From the NCBI GenBank assembly GCA_033064195.1, contig JARBJD010000229.1, forward strand, positions 1 to 64,000: DNA of 64,000 bases. The letters run 5' to 3'. Both the position numbers and the translations under genes were made by a program. Of this stretch, positions 1 through 11,803 are shown piece after piece. Position 1 is the first letter of the stretch, and every line of letters starts with the position of its first letter. The DNA is from Blattamonas nauphoetae (taxonomy: Eukaryota; Preaxostyla; Oxymonadida). The notes under the pieces were generated by a model. It was not told the origin of the DNA and made no database searches. It saw nothing but the letters and a program-made list of their open reading frames with translations.

Positions 1-59
1 CAGGTCCACAAGTCCACAAGTCCACATTGTACATTGAACATCACATTAATGGCTTTTAC

Positions 60-345
60 ATTCAAATCAATATCTTTTATTTTTATATTTGTCAACTGTC
101 ATTATACAATATGAAGAAAATTGTGGCATCAAAGTAAAAAGTCCACATAATTAAAATGAGAAATGTAATATTCCAGCTGTGAGCAATGATCAAAATGACC
201 TCATACAATCAAACCAATATCTTCTTTATTATCTTTGTCAACAGTCAATCTAAAATATGAAGAAAATTGTGGAATCAAAAGTAAAAGTCCACAAACACAA
301 AACTGATTTATGTAATATGCCAGCTTTGAGCCCAAAAGTTCTTTC
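60..345. repeat. Tandem AT-rich repeat, ~146-bp unit, two copies
   Basis: Two diverged head-to-tail copies share the string ATATGAAGAAAATTGTGG (near 109 and 254), followed in both by AAAAGTCCACA and later by a CCAGCT(G/T)TGAGC block. The first 30 bases of the window carry the CCACAAGTCCAC motif, the reverse complement of the GTGGAC motif found to the right. No coding signal was seen. Confidence 0.7.
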
Positions 346-369
346 AAAAATATCCATCTAAATTCTAAC

Positions 370-1130
370 TAGTCAGTGGACATGTGGACCTGTGAATATT
401 TTGGTTGGCAGTTGAAAAAGAGACACATAGAGTATAATGATTTGTTCGTATATACCCATGTCTGTGGCCATGTGGACTTGTGGACCTGTGGACCTCCTAA
501 AAATAAATAAAATAAAATACCCGATTTTTCCATTGACACGTTGACACCAATAGCATTAGGAAACAACCCCAAATGATCGTGCCAATTGATCTGTCAATAT
601 ATTCTTTTCCAACAATAGCCTACTATTCTCCCATGCCCCTACCAATGTGGACATGTGGACCTGTGGATATTTTTATTGCCAGTTGAAAAGAGACACATAG
701 AGTATAGTGATTTGATTGTATATAGACATTTCTGTGGACATGTGGACTTGTGGACCTGTGGACCTCCTAAAAATAAATAAAATAAAATACCGATTTTTCC
801 ATTGACACGTTGACACCAATCGCACTAGTGAAGACTCATCAATTCCTTATGCCAATTGATCTGTCAATATATTCTTTTCCAACAATGTCACTCCATTTCA
901 CCATGCCTCTGCTCTGTGGACTTTTCTACCAGTGAGCATTTTTTCACAGTTGACAAAGATAAAAATAAAAATATTGATTTATTGTATTTAACCATTTTGT
1001 ACAAAGTGGACATGTGGACTTGTGGACCTGTGGACCTCCCAAAAATAAACAAAATAAAAGTCCTGATTTTTCCATTGACACGTTGACACCAATAACACTT
1101 ATGAACAACCACCAATTCCTCACACCAATT
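370..1130. repeat. GTGGAC-rich tandem repeat, ~270-bp unit, nearly three copies
   Basis: Copies begin near 376 and 647, with a partial third copy reaching about 1110. Each has a cluster of GTGGAC hexamers (for example TGGACTTGTGGACCTGTGG), then AAAAATAAATAAAATAAAA, then TTTTTCCATTGACACGTTGACACC. Copies one and two also share GATCTGTCAATATATTC. Frames through it give cysteine/valine-rich peptides with no conserved motif, so I read it as a satellite. Confidence 0.8.
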
Positions 1131-1199
1131 CCACTGTCAATGCTGTCCATTCAACAAATCCTGTTCACCTATTCCACCCCAATCCCCTTTTCCAAAACA

Positions 1200-1640
1200 C
1201 AAATCTCGATATGTAATACGCATCAGCTCCTGAGTCATCAATGTCCACACAATCATGTCTCCCTCAACAATGCCCACTCAACAATGTCAAATCAACACTG
1301 TCCACACAATCATGTCTCCTCAATCATGTCTCTTCACCAACCCACATTTCCACTCATGACACGTATTTCAACATCAATGTCTCCTCATCAATACCCCACT
1401 CAACCATGCCACCTCATCAATGCCACTCAACCATGTCCACACAATCATGCCCCCTCATCAATATCACTCAACAATGCCACTCATCAATATCCCAACATCA
1501 ATGCCCCTCATCAATGCCTCCTTCACCCTCCCAATCTCTTCACTATGCCCAATCATCCTTGTCTCTTCACCTCTTTCCCCAAACCTATCTTTTCACCTAT
1601 GCCCAATCACCCTTGTCTATGCCACCTATTTCCCTACACT
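1200..1640. repeat. Degenerate C/A-rich tandem repeat
   Basis: Irregular repeats of CAATCATGTC, CAACAATGCC and CATCAATG make up this stretch. The codon-like spacing keeps a 266-codon plus-strand frame open (1014-1814), but its Ser/His/Pro/Asn-rich translation looks like simple repeat rather than protein. Confidence 0.65.
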
Positions 1641-2855
1641 TATTCTTATCAACTACTCAACCACCACCCTATATCTCTAAGATCAGTCATCTTCTCGTCA
1701 TGGGAGACGATTGGATCAGTGATATCATCTCTATTCATCAAGTTTTTCTTCAAGGAGATTGGATTGAACACTTATAAGCAAAGAGAAACACAAAGAAATG
1801 ATAGCGAGACATGAGCGAAAATTGTTCTGGACCCAGACACAAAAAAGTGCACAATGGAAACTCAAAAAAGGAATTTTCACCATTTCACCTCTTTTTGCGA
1901 GAATAAGTTGTTTTCAAGAAAATATAGGTGAAATAGATGATATATCGGTGAAATGGGGGATATGATCAATTTGGGTGTGATCAATGTGATCACACTATTG
2001 TCCCTGATTATTTGAGTGTGAATGATCAACGGAATGACGAAAAAACTCTCTCTTTTTAGTGTAATCAGACAGTACGACATGATGATGATATTTCACTTTT
2101 ATTTGACAAATTCTCAGTGTATTCTCTTCGGTGGAGGTTCTGATCTGGACTATTTTTCAACAGATTCGAAAAAAAGCAAACCATCCAAATCGTCCACAAG
2201 CAAAGGACGATTTTTCTATCGCTTCTTCGGTAACAAAATATGTTGAATGAGGATACGATTTTTGAGGAATGAAGCTTTTTAAACAATGAAAAAAGAGGAT
2301 CAATCGGACACATTCTGCTTGTTCATTACTAATCTCGTCATACTGAGAGAGGAATAGTGAAGAATGAAAGACAGAGCTCCGAAATGAGTACAGTCGAGAA
2401 GAGTGAAAACTGGAAACAGATGACTGTTTGAGTTGTGATGACGAATGTTCAGAGAATGGTGAGATACCTCCATGGACCACCATTTTCCGGTTACGTTCTC
2501 CCAATGATGAGGACAGAAAACGTCATGATCATCCACAGCTCAGAAAGTTCACTCGTGCCTTCCACTCAATTGTTTCATCCAATTTATGAAATAATTCTTG
2601 AAGCTGTTCACCAAACCTAAAATCCGTTGATCAGCCCACATTCAGTTAATTTCTACACTCCAATCACTTTATCTCAATCAAGTCTTCTTTTGATGACTTT
2701 TGTTGTGTTACAAGGAGAATAACCTTCAGGCAAAACATTCGTGAAGTGAAAAGAAGACATTCGTTTCCGTCGACAAAACCAGTCTGATACGTCTGTTTTA
2801 GCATCTCACAGGACATTCCTGACTCGCAAAGCTGACCAAACGATCTCAGAACACT
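1641..2855. other. Gene-free stretch
   Basis: I find no exon chain or recognisable protein in either strand. A short imperfect hairpin with arms CGTCC and GGACG lies near 2190-2210. Minus-strand frames at 2157-2536 (up to 115 codons) have no start context, motif or partner exon that I can support. This may be the downstream region of the oxidoreductase gene that ends at 2856. Confidence 0.5.
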
Positions 2856-5047
2856 CTACATCAAAAGATTCTCAACGTGAATAGCTCTGCTCTTGATTCC
2901 AGCATCGAGAAGGATGCTGTTCCATTCATACGCTTGCTCCCCAACCAAGAAGCAATCTGTTCTGCTTTTATCGTCCAACAATTGATTTAATAAGGGCTCG
3001 TCCAGCTTGGAGTCGAACATATGACGATAGGATCCTGGTGGGATGAGACGGCGAAGCGCCTTGTTCTGCTTCACTTCCCTCGTCGATCCCTCCTCCAAAA
3101 AGATAATAAAAAGCCGCAGGGGCGAATCCGGTGAATTCTGCAGGCCGGCAAAATGCTTTTGCTGCGACAAGAACCGAGATTTCACGGACGGTGAGTCAGA
3201 AAAGGTGGACAACTGGGCTTGCGATATTTGGTCGTCTTGCTGGGCCAAGGCTGGTATATGCGCTGATGGAACTTCAAATTCCGCTTCTGAATCTGCGAGT
3301 GGAGTGGACAGTGAGTTCTGGAGATGTGTTGGTTCGTGTTCCTTCTTCTGCGGTGTCGAGTCATCGTTACTTGCTCCAACAAAGCCCTTTTCACCGTATT
3401 CTGTTGTATGTCGCCTTGAGATGAGTGGGGTATCATCTGTGAGTATTTCTGTATTTGTGTGAGGGGTCGGATCGTCCAAGATTTCGGATATGGTCTGTCT
3501 CAAAACTTCAAGCGTGGAGAGTTCTCGTCCGTTGGAGATCCAGATAATGACACGAAGACGGACAGAAAGCTGTCCGAGGTGCTGAAGGCGTCGCATAGTC
3601 ACGAGGAGCGAGGCGAGGTATCCAAGACTTGATCCACTGCATATAACGAGAGATTCTGGGATAGATGGGATCTGAGATGATAATACAGTCTGATTGATCG
3701 ATTGACGTTCATTTTCTTCCACCTTTGAACGATCTGTTCCATCGACTTTGAGACACGTCCGCTGGCTCTTCCAGCGAGCTCCATCCGATTCCTCATCCGG
3801 CTCCGTTGCATGCGTGGAGATTCCTGCAACTTCGGGCCCCTAATTCGATGCGGACCACTTAAGAAAAACGTCGATCCCGGTTGAGTGTTGTATTCAATCG
3901 CTGATGTGAACGATCCCCTTCCATTTTGCATAAAAACGGAGATAAAGTCTCGGTCTGTTGGGGCTCCTTCAAATTGGAAATTCGGAATCGAGAAGAAGTA
4001 CGCTGGCGGGAGAAAGAACGGCTTGTTCTTTCGCTTCATGCGGATGCTTACGAAACTCGGAGATGGGTCGCGATAGAAGAGGGCAGGAAGGTAATTGCGA
4101 TGAGTCAGGACTACATGAAATATCGACGGGGAGATATCGTTTGATGAGAAGACAGTCCAGTCTCTGGACTGGATCAGACCCAGAAGTAGGAGAACAGTTC
4201 GTGACAAGAAAGCAACCAAGAAATAGAAAAGATTGAAGCAGTGAGCAGTAAGGCCGAAGTATGGTGTGTACGAATTCTCGTAACTCCTCTGGGAGGCCTC
4301 GTTGATGTCGGTGAGTGTTTGCGAGATTGGGAGAGTCATGAAGAGAAGATAGCAAGGATAAAACAGAAGAGACTGGCCTCCACACGATCCGAGGGATTCG
4401 GAACCGTGAGGATGTTGGTGTGTGGCGGAAGGAGAGGATGATTGAGAAGACGATGAAGAGGATGAGGGTGATGCGATGGAGAGCTCCAACAAACGATTCA
4501 GAAAAATTGAAGAGATATTTGAAGAAAACGACGATTTCACCCAGAAAGGGCCGCGTGAAGAAGAGGACGATTAGATACGAGAAGAACATCAGAGCAAACA
4601 TGACTCCCGACTGAAAAAAAGGAAAAAAAATAGGAAAAATTACAATATGGATATGAACCACATCAAATTACGAAAAACGACATGAATAACGATTCTGACA
4701 AACTCTACGTGCGATTTTCACTAACAATGTCAGTCCAAAAGCTGCTTCGAAGGGGGCAAATTTCATTGAAGTCACCATAGTGAATGTAAGACACTGAGAG
4801 AGAGATGAAAAAAACAAGAGAAGAGAGACAGAACGGAAAAATGGAGATAAAAATGGGTGACTGAAAAATGACATACAGTGCAGTAGATGACTTGAAAAAA
4901 TCGAGAAGATTGGTAAGCATAATCGTCGTGAGGAGGGACAAACAGAGCGATGGCTAGAGCGATTGGAACGAGAAAGCTGATGATGAGAAGTGTGCGACCG
5001 CAAGGATTGAAACATTTGTGTTCAGGGTACTTGGTTCTGCGGGACAT
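2856..5047 (-). CDS. Ferric-reductase/NADPH-oxidase-like membrane flavoprotein (tentative)
   Basis: This is a multi-exon gene. The chosen ATG at 5047 opens MSRRTKYPEHKCFNPCGRT followed by a first membrane helix. Exon 5047-4877 joins 4793-4704 and then 4610 onward, all phase 0 with GT-AG introns. Further hydrophobic helices follow to about 4170, consistent with a multi-helix core. After that comes FFSIPNFQFEG...DFISVFMQNGRG, the place where ferric reductases and NOX enzymes have their HPFT/FAD strand. The C-terminus contains SLVICSGSSLGYLASLL (nucleotide-binding loop position) and DCFLVGEQAYEWNSILLDAG (the usual CGP region). The reading frame shifts near 4370-4490 and again near 3700-3880, presumably at introns I could not fix. 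Canonical glycines and the CGP cysteine are not conserved, and haem histidines are not obvious. Transmembrane electron transfer from NAD(P)H is therefore inferred from layout only. An FNR-fold protein of other function is the main alternative. Confidence 0.45.
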
Positions 5048-5322
5048 GGAGAGTAAAAGTTTGTGGAGTGGGGCGGATTGATGTAGATGAGTGTTTATCT
5101 CAGTTTGATGTGTCGATTTGGGATTAAGATCAGATACCCACACTGGAATCAATTCACTAGAATCATGTTTCTCAGGGATTCATCTGAGATATCGAGAACT
5201 CTGTCACAACTTATTCAGCTCTAACTAATGATCTGCATTAACTATTCCAAAAATGGAGAGCGACGACGTGAAGAAAAGATTTCTTTATAATCAAGGGTAT
5301 AGGAAATGATATCGAAGAAGGA

Positions 5323-5768
5323 TCACTGTCCCGAGGGATCTCTGACTGTGAAAATGGATTGAAACAAGTTAACAGTCGCTACAGAAAAGATTATGAGGCT
5401 GAGCGAAGTCAGAATGGAATAGCCAAGGATAGAAAGGGGCTTTCGTAAGATCGACGATAGGAGACTTTCAAAGAAATGAAAAATACTCAGAAACACATAC
5501 AGGAGAGAGAACGATACAGTTAATAGGAGGAGAGTGGTGAATGAGATCAACATGCTCTTTCGGACATTTGATATTTCGAGAGAACGTGCAATTCGCCAGT
5601 GGATGTTTTGTGGAAACGCGAGGTGCGGTGAACGCGGTGACGAAGAAGATAGAACCGGTGGATGATGTTGTGGGAGATGTCGACTTGAGGCGGCGAGAGG
5701 GGTTCGCTAACTGAGACTTGGGTCACACGAGGGTCCTGAGGACTTGATTGGAGTAGAGGAGAGGTCAT
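5323..5768 (-). CDS. Small two-helix membrane protein, 138 aa
   Basis: Exon 1 (5768-5586) encodes a polar Ser/Pro/Gln/His-rich N-terminus starting MTSPLLQSSPQDPRVTQ. A 29-nt GT-AG intron (5585-5557) joins in phase 0 to exon 2 (5556-5323). Exon 2 carries two strongly hydrophobic segments, LISFTTLLLLTVSFSLLYVF and a second one around ILTSLSLIIFSVATV, and ends DPSGQ-stop. The frame would otherwise break at the intron, which is why I call it. It lies 275 bp upstream of the oxidoreductase ATG on the same strand and could be an extra N-terminal part of that gene if the 5048-5322 gap is an intron. It diverges from the kelch gene across a 208-bp interval. I do not recognise the family. Confidence 0.5.
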
Positions 5769-5976
5769 GACACCCAGATAGTGCGAACTTCAACATTCGT
5801 AGGTGAACAAAATCGTCGAGGAGAGATGGGGAACTTGATTACTCGAGATTCTAGAATTTCGAGAGATGAAAGGTATAAAAGAGCTTGCAGAACCGATGGA
5901 AGATCAAATAATTCATTCAGGGCTGCGTGCAAACTGGACCATCTCAGAAATGTTTTTTTATGCATCGATCCAGAAA
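5769..5976. promoter_or_regulatory. Shared divergent intergenic interval
   Basis: The 208 bp between the ATG at 5768 (-) and the preferred kelch ATG at 5977 (+) must contain both start regions if the two start calls are right. I see no TATA box or Inr that I would defend. Confidence 0.3.
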
Positions 5977-8900
5977 ATGATCCAAAAGTTCGTCGTTCTG
6001 TGGGTCTTTCATCTCCTTCAATGCGGAGACATCACAATTGGTCCCACTCCAGAACAGCCCACAACCGGAGCCCCACCATACCCGCGACAGAAATCGATTT
6101 TCCACCGCCTCAACGAATCACATCATATCGTCTATGGCGGACTCGATCAAACTCGAAAGATAATGAACGATGTGTTCTTTATCAGCCTGAAAGACGACAT
6201 AAAGTGGGTGCCCATGATTATTCATGGCAGACGCTTCCCGGAACCTCGAACCGACTGTGCGCACTGGATGATCGATGAAAAACTGTACATATGGGGAGGT
6301 GCGAGTGCAACATCTCTACTCTCCGACCTTTGGGTACTTGATTTTGAGCAACAAGAATGGACCAAAATGACACAATCATCAACGATTCCATCTCCCCGAC
6401 AAGCACCAAGCATTGTGACGGATGGATCCACTATATATCTTTTTGGAGGAAGATCTAGAAGAGCTCTCCAGAACGATCTCTGGAAACTCGTAATTAGTGG
6501 GAATACAGGAACCTGGATGCTGATCGAACAGAATCCCACTGGCACAGCCCCCTCTCCTTTTGAGTCGAGCGGAATGTATTTATCTGGCTCGACCATCTGT
6601 GTTTTCGGAGGATCATCAACCGACAATCCAAATGAGTTTGCTGTCTTCTCACATCCAACGTCAGGAACTACTTGGACCAAGATGACTCTCCAATCCGCCA
6701 ACTTTCTTTCAACCTCTTCGATATTATCAAATCTTAATTATCCACATACTAACAACTCTAATGACGCTATCAACACTCAATATCCATCCCGAACAGATCC
6801 CATATCATTTTCTCCATCAGGCCAATATCCATTCAATTTTGACCCATTATTTTCCACACCAGAGCCAAACCAAATTACCGCCCTTGCTCCTCGTGCCTTC
6901 ACTGCCTGGACCTGTAACGCTGTCGATAAGCAGTGTTTTGGGTTTGGTGGTCATGCGCCAGGGAATCGTGAGAAGCCAATCGAAGAGATTCTTGCCTTGG
7001 ATTTCATCGATCTTGGTTCACATTCTGTTTCTTATCAAGTCAGAACTTCATTTCGAGAGAATCGTGTCGCGACATCGTCATCCAACAAAGATGATCTCGA
7101 CCATTCCTCATCGTCCACTCAGCAAATCTCAACCCTTTATTCTTCCTTTTCGAACGCTGATTCATCCCCATTGAATCGTTATTCGTGTGCTGTAGACTCG
7201 ACTTACGACTCCAAGACTTTCTTTCTTTATGGAGGCGTCCGTGAAGATTCAACTAATGGGGAGCTTGTTAAAGTTGATATGAACACTAATCCACCCACAT
7301 CAACTCTTTTAACCGATGCTATCTCCGACGTCCCGACTGCTCGTGTCAACCACCGATCTGTCGCCGCTTTTGGCAAAGTTTGGGTTTTTGGAGGCCAAGA
7401 CGAAAATGGGATGCTTTTGAATGATTTATATTCATATTCGCCAACAACAAAGACATGGCAACAGCATATTAACACAGATACAGTCTTCCCAACTCCGCGA
7501 GAAGATTTCTCCTTCTGCGAACACGCTGGCAACCTGATCGTCTTCGGAGGCCGCGGAGTCGACTCTGACGGAGGAATCTCACCTCTCCACGACCTTTGGA
7601 TGTACTCGATAGACAAGAACGAGTGGACGGAAGTTCACCCCATCGGAACCGACGCCCCGTTTGGTGTGAAGGGAGCAGCAGTCTTGATTCTGCACCAATG
7701 CCTCATCGTGTTTGGTGGACGGCTTGCTGACGAGTCTGTTTCCAACGAGATTTGGGAATACTCGATGGTCAAGACACGATGGACGAAACTTGAATCAACT
7801 TTCAAAACAAATGTTCTCGAAACGTCATCAACCACATTCTCCACCGAACCAGTGCTCACAGCACGTGAAGATGCTGTTATTTACACAAAATCGGTGATGA
7901 TTGATGAAGAGAAGAGGGATCTCCTTTTGATTTGTGGGGGAGTTGGAGAAGCGTATCAAACAATCCTTGATGTTGATCGTGTCATTCTCGCTTCGGAATC
8001 CGCAGCCGACCAACGATTCATTCTGACCACTCCCTTCACATTTGAGGCAGATCAGTTCACAACAACCCCAATCGGGTATCGTGGATGCTCGGTCTTGGTG
8101 GAAGATGGGATTGTCTCGATGGGAGGCTTGGATGGAGATGACTTGCGTATTTTCTGGACATATTGGAAAGTGGGGAGGTTGACACTTGGGTCGTCCGATA
8201 CACAGTTTGTCACAGAACCGGCGAGTGGAAGGATTTCGAGTGGGAGTGTGGCGTTGATTGGACGGGAAGTGTTCATGTTTGGGGGGAGTGTGTCTGAAGG
8301 CACTTCTGCATCCAACTCTCGTTTCCACAATCGACTCTTCGTCTCAACACTCCAACCCACATTCCCATGCTCACCGGGAACATATCAATCATCCTCATCA
8401 TCAACCTGCTCCCTCGCCCCTCGCGGCTCGTTCGTCTCGTCTTATGGCTCGTCTTCTCCGATACAATGCCATCCAGGCACTGTCAGTGTGTTCTCTGGTG
8501 CTTCTCGTGGGTATCACTGCGTGTCCTGTCCAGCAGGAACATATGCTCCAACAGCAGGTGCGACAGAATGCCTTCCTTGCTCTGATCCGAACGGCTGGTG
8601 TCCAGTGGGAAGTCGCACAAACAATGCATCCATTCCAACCGAACCAGACGGAATGTCAGCTCGTGTGAAAGAATTCCAAACACTCGACAACATTCAAGAC
8701 TGGCTCCTGATCGGCCCGTATTTGGGAGGGTTTGTGTTGGGCATCGTCGTCGCCAGCATCCTCCGCTGTTGTCCCTGCTTGAAGAAGTGGTTCTGGAAGC
8801 TGGATTTGCTTGATGGGTATCATCACACCCAGGTCAACCGTGTGACGAGAGTCAGCGAGAAGGTCCTGCGGAAGTCTGTGTTGGGAGCATGTGTGTTCAT

Positions 8901-10281
8901 TGTGTTTATCTGTTTCACTGTTGGAACAATCACGACAGTGCTTTTGGAGTTCTTTTTGAACAACAAAACAGAAACGATTTCAACACTTGTGGAGCTTTCG
9001 CTTCCTGCCAACGAAGAAATGAAGAAGATGGAGACAGATTTCGCGGAGATTGGCCTTGTTCTTCTTCAGATGAATCGCGCATGCACAACCGACGATGTGA
9101 AGGCTGTCGAAGACGGAAAAATGGGATTTGAAGTCGAGGGGAGCGAGTGTAACCCCGAAATAGGGGTGACGTTGAAGAGAATTAACACTGGTTTGGATTT
9201 GAGGGATTTCTGTGTTTTTTAGAGGAATTTTGATTTGATGATTGTTTTTCTCTCTTTCATCTTCATCGTTCATCATCTCCACTCTTCTCTTCTCCTCTCT
9301 CTCCTTCATCCTCATCATCTCCATCTCATTCTTCTCCTTCTCCATCTCCTCCCAGACGCAACTCCCAACATCACCTGCTCGCTCCTCTCCTCCAACACCA
9401 CCCTTCGCGACCCAACCGTCGACTGTCTCGTCCGTCTCAATCTCACCTCGCTTTCCTTCGCCTTCGACGGATCCAGTGTCGACCCATCCATCTCTTTCTC
9501 TGTCTCAGACGACGAAGCTAGTGCGTATGGCTTCGCAGCGTACATGCGAGCTGAAACAAACAGAGAAAAGAACCCGTTAGACGCGAACTCGTCCATCTCA
9601 GGGCAGGGCGCCTTTATTTTGGACGACAAGGGAAGGATGTTCAAAGGACCCGATCCCACTGTTTTCAATTTCGATCTCATGCGATCGCAATACAAGGCGG
9701 CTGACAACGAGCAGTTCTACGGCTTGTTCATCTCCAAAGTTGATGTTGAAGCTGGCACAACAAGCGATTTCGACGAGATTTATTCAAAATTCGGATTGGA
9801 AGTCCAGCTGCTCTTCGAGAAGGATCCCAGCGTCATTCTTGTTGAGCGTGTCTACCGTACAAAGGTCGCTGAACTCTTCGCCACACTCTTCTCCACCGCA
9901 ATGGGGTTCATGGGAGCCTTTGGAGCTCTTGTCGCTGGTGGGGAGAAGTTGCAGACGATCAACTTGAAGCCATGCCGCTGCTGCTGTCAATTGTTCAAAG
10001 AAGATATGGATTATTTGAAAGCGGACAATGAGCGATTGCTCGGATCGCAATCATCTGGATCGAGCAACAGTGAGATGGATGAACTCGCTTTCACTTCGAC
10101 CACACCAAGAAAGGAGACTTCTCTGCTCGGAAATCGAACTGTCGAGGACGATGATGAAGAAGAAGAGAAGCAGGAACGGGAAAACGAAACCATATTCATT
10201 AAAGCAGTGAATGACCCTCCGCCAAAGAACAGCATCTTATTTGGGACGTCGCAGTCAATTGTACCTCCTGGCCATTTTTAA
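5977..10281 (+). CDS. Kelch-repeat, GCC cysteine-rich, multi-pass surface protein (1379 aa)
   Basis: I choose the ATG at 5977 over an in-frame codon at 5866 because it opens a signal peptide (MIQKFVVLWVFHLLQCGDI). Exons are 5977-9190 and 9356-10281, joined in phase 1 by a GT-AG intron; a donor at 9212 is the alternative. Residues about 45-780 hold kelch repeats (YIWGGAS...DLWVLDF, YLFGGRSRRALQNDLW, WVFGGQDENGMLLNDLYSYS, IVFGGR, LIVFGGRLADESVSNEIWEYS), predicting one or more beta-propellers. Next come two or three GCC-type ephrin-receptor-like modules (CSPGTYQSSSSSTC, CHPGTVSV, CPAGTYAPTAGATECLPC). Membrane helices follow at WLLIGPYLGGFVLGIVVASIL, SVLGACVFIVFICFTVG and, in exon 2, LFATLFSTAMGFMGAFGALV. 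The tail is acidic (EDDDEEEEKQ). The propeller and cysteine-rich stalk should face outside or a lumen. Ligand and function are unknown. Confidence 0.8.
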
Positions 10282-10283
10282 TG

Positions 10284-10366
10284 TTCTTTTGGTAAGGATC
10301 GTCCACAAACGTTGGACACTTATTTTCTTTTGGCAAAGATCGTCCAAATGCGTTGGACACGATTTC
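10284..10366 (+). repeat. Tandem ~41-bp repeat with small hairpins just after the kelch stop
   Basis: Two copies of TTCTTTTGG(T/C)AA(G/A)GATCGTCCA...GTTGGACAC lie 3-80 bp after the stop at 10281. Each contains an inverted pair, clearest in GTCCAAATGCGTTGGAC. It may be part of the 3' UTR; a processing role is only a guess. Confidence 0.5.
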
Positions 10367-10534
10367 TTTTCCTTTTTGGCTCCTTCGCTTTTTCGTGTTA
10401 TCTATCAGGTATTGTCGGTTTGTTTGCAATGTACAGAGCTAGAAAGAATGCCTATTAACCGAGAATGACAACTCCGACTTCACAGTGCGAATTACGGGTT
10501 CATCCCATTAATCCAGATCTCTTGTAGATTCGAA

Positions 10535-11803
10535 ATGGCTGACATAACCCCTGAACAAACAAAGCCAACTGAGGTATGTTGTCATTCTATATCGCTTTCT
10601 TTCCTTATCCACGGGTTCACTGTTTCAAATCGACTCGCTTCTGTCGATCAGAAACCGCTTGATCTTACTCCCACTTTATCTTTTGAATCTCACTAATCAC
10701 CAACATCTGTTATCTCCCGATTTGTTTCCCACATCTAGGCACCACCCGTAGCCGCTCCTCCCACTTACTATTCTTATGTAACCCCGGGCACCACAGACGC
10801 AGTCCCTCAAGATCAAGCTGCACCTGATCAACTCACACCAGCTCTCGACCGCCAAGCCCTTCCCTACCCCCCAGCCATGCTTTTACAAGGCACTCCTCGC
10901 CAAACGCAAGGTTATCAAGAAGGTCTGACAGAGATGACACCCAATCTCCAACTCAGAAACATGCTCTTCGACGATTCGTATCTGTTTGCGTCTGGCCTCG
11001 GCTCACTTGAAGCTGATGCGATGTATCTTATGGGTGTCTCTCAACGCGTCGAACACGCTGAACCAGGGCCTGAAAACACTTGGGAAGGAGAAGAATGCCA
11101 AGAGCTCCCCCCAGGCAAGCACGGTGGATACATTGTGTCTGCACGACACAGACGATTCCGAATTATTCTCACCGTCCACGATTCGCGTGTCGGAACTGTG
11201 TATCTTCTCAATCGCGGTGACACAGAAACCTCATCTCACAAAGTTGGCCAAAACTCGGTCCCGAACAGATACAGAATTGCTGTCACCAATCTCCACAAGC
11301 TCTTCATGTGTGAGTATGAAAACAAGCGTTTTTACGTCCAGGCTTGCGAGGAAGGTGCACGTGCTTTCAACGGCGACACAACCACCTCCGCGTGGGTCGC
11401 CACGCTCAAATTCTACAGCCCTGGCCGGAAAAACCCTCGTCTGTCAGGCCCACTCTATTTTGGGATTGCATTGAGACCGATTCAGGAAGCGTGCCCCGGT
11501 GTTGAGTATATTCCGAGAAAGGCGGGAAGAAGAAGCACGACAAGACCGAGGGATGAGGATGAAGATGAACAAGATTTCGAGGGCCAACAGGGCGATTCAA
11601 CGCAGTTTGACGGACAAGGATTTGGGAAGCAAGATGCAGCGAGTATTACTGCTAATCAGCAGTTGATTCAACAACAGATGATTCAAATGCATTGGCAGGC
11701 TTATAATATGCAGGCTGCACAGCAATATCGACAACAGGCACTTCAAGCTCAGTCGGAGAAGGCCGAGGAAGAGAAAGGAGAGAAGGAGACGAAGACTGAG
11801 TAA
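10535..11803 (+). CDS. Conserved-looking soluble protein of unknown function (367 aa)
   Basis: Exon 1 (10535-10573) gives MADITPEQTKPTE. A GTATGT...CATCTAG intron (10574-10738) joins in phase 0 to exon 2 (10739-11803). The start is a Pro/Ala/Gln-rich leader. A dense, probably folded core spans residues about 60-260, with segments such as NMLFDDSYLFASGLGS, YIVSARHRRFRIILTV and GPLYFGIALRP. The tail is acidic (RDEDEDEQDFEGQQG), then Gln/Met-rich (QQLIQQQMIQMHWQ), then KEEK-like. There is no signal peptide or membrane segment. The core resembles a beta-rich domain, but I do not recognise it. The Gln-rich tail would suit a nuclear or RNA-associated protein; that is inference. Confidence 0.75.

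Noticed and set aside
1014-1814. 266-codon open frame near the left edge
   Set aside because: Its translation follows the C/A-rich tandem repeat and has no domain, start context or splice partner.
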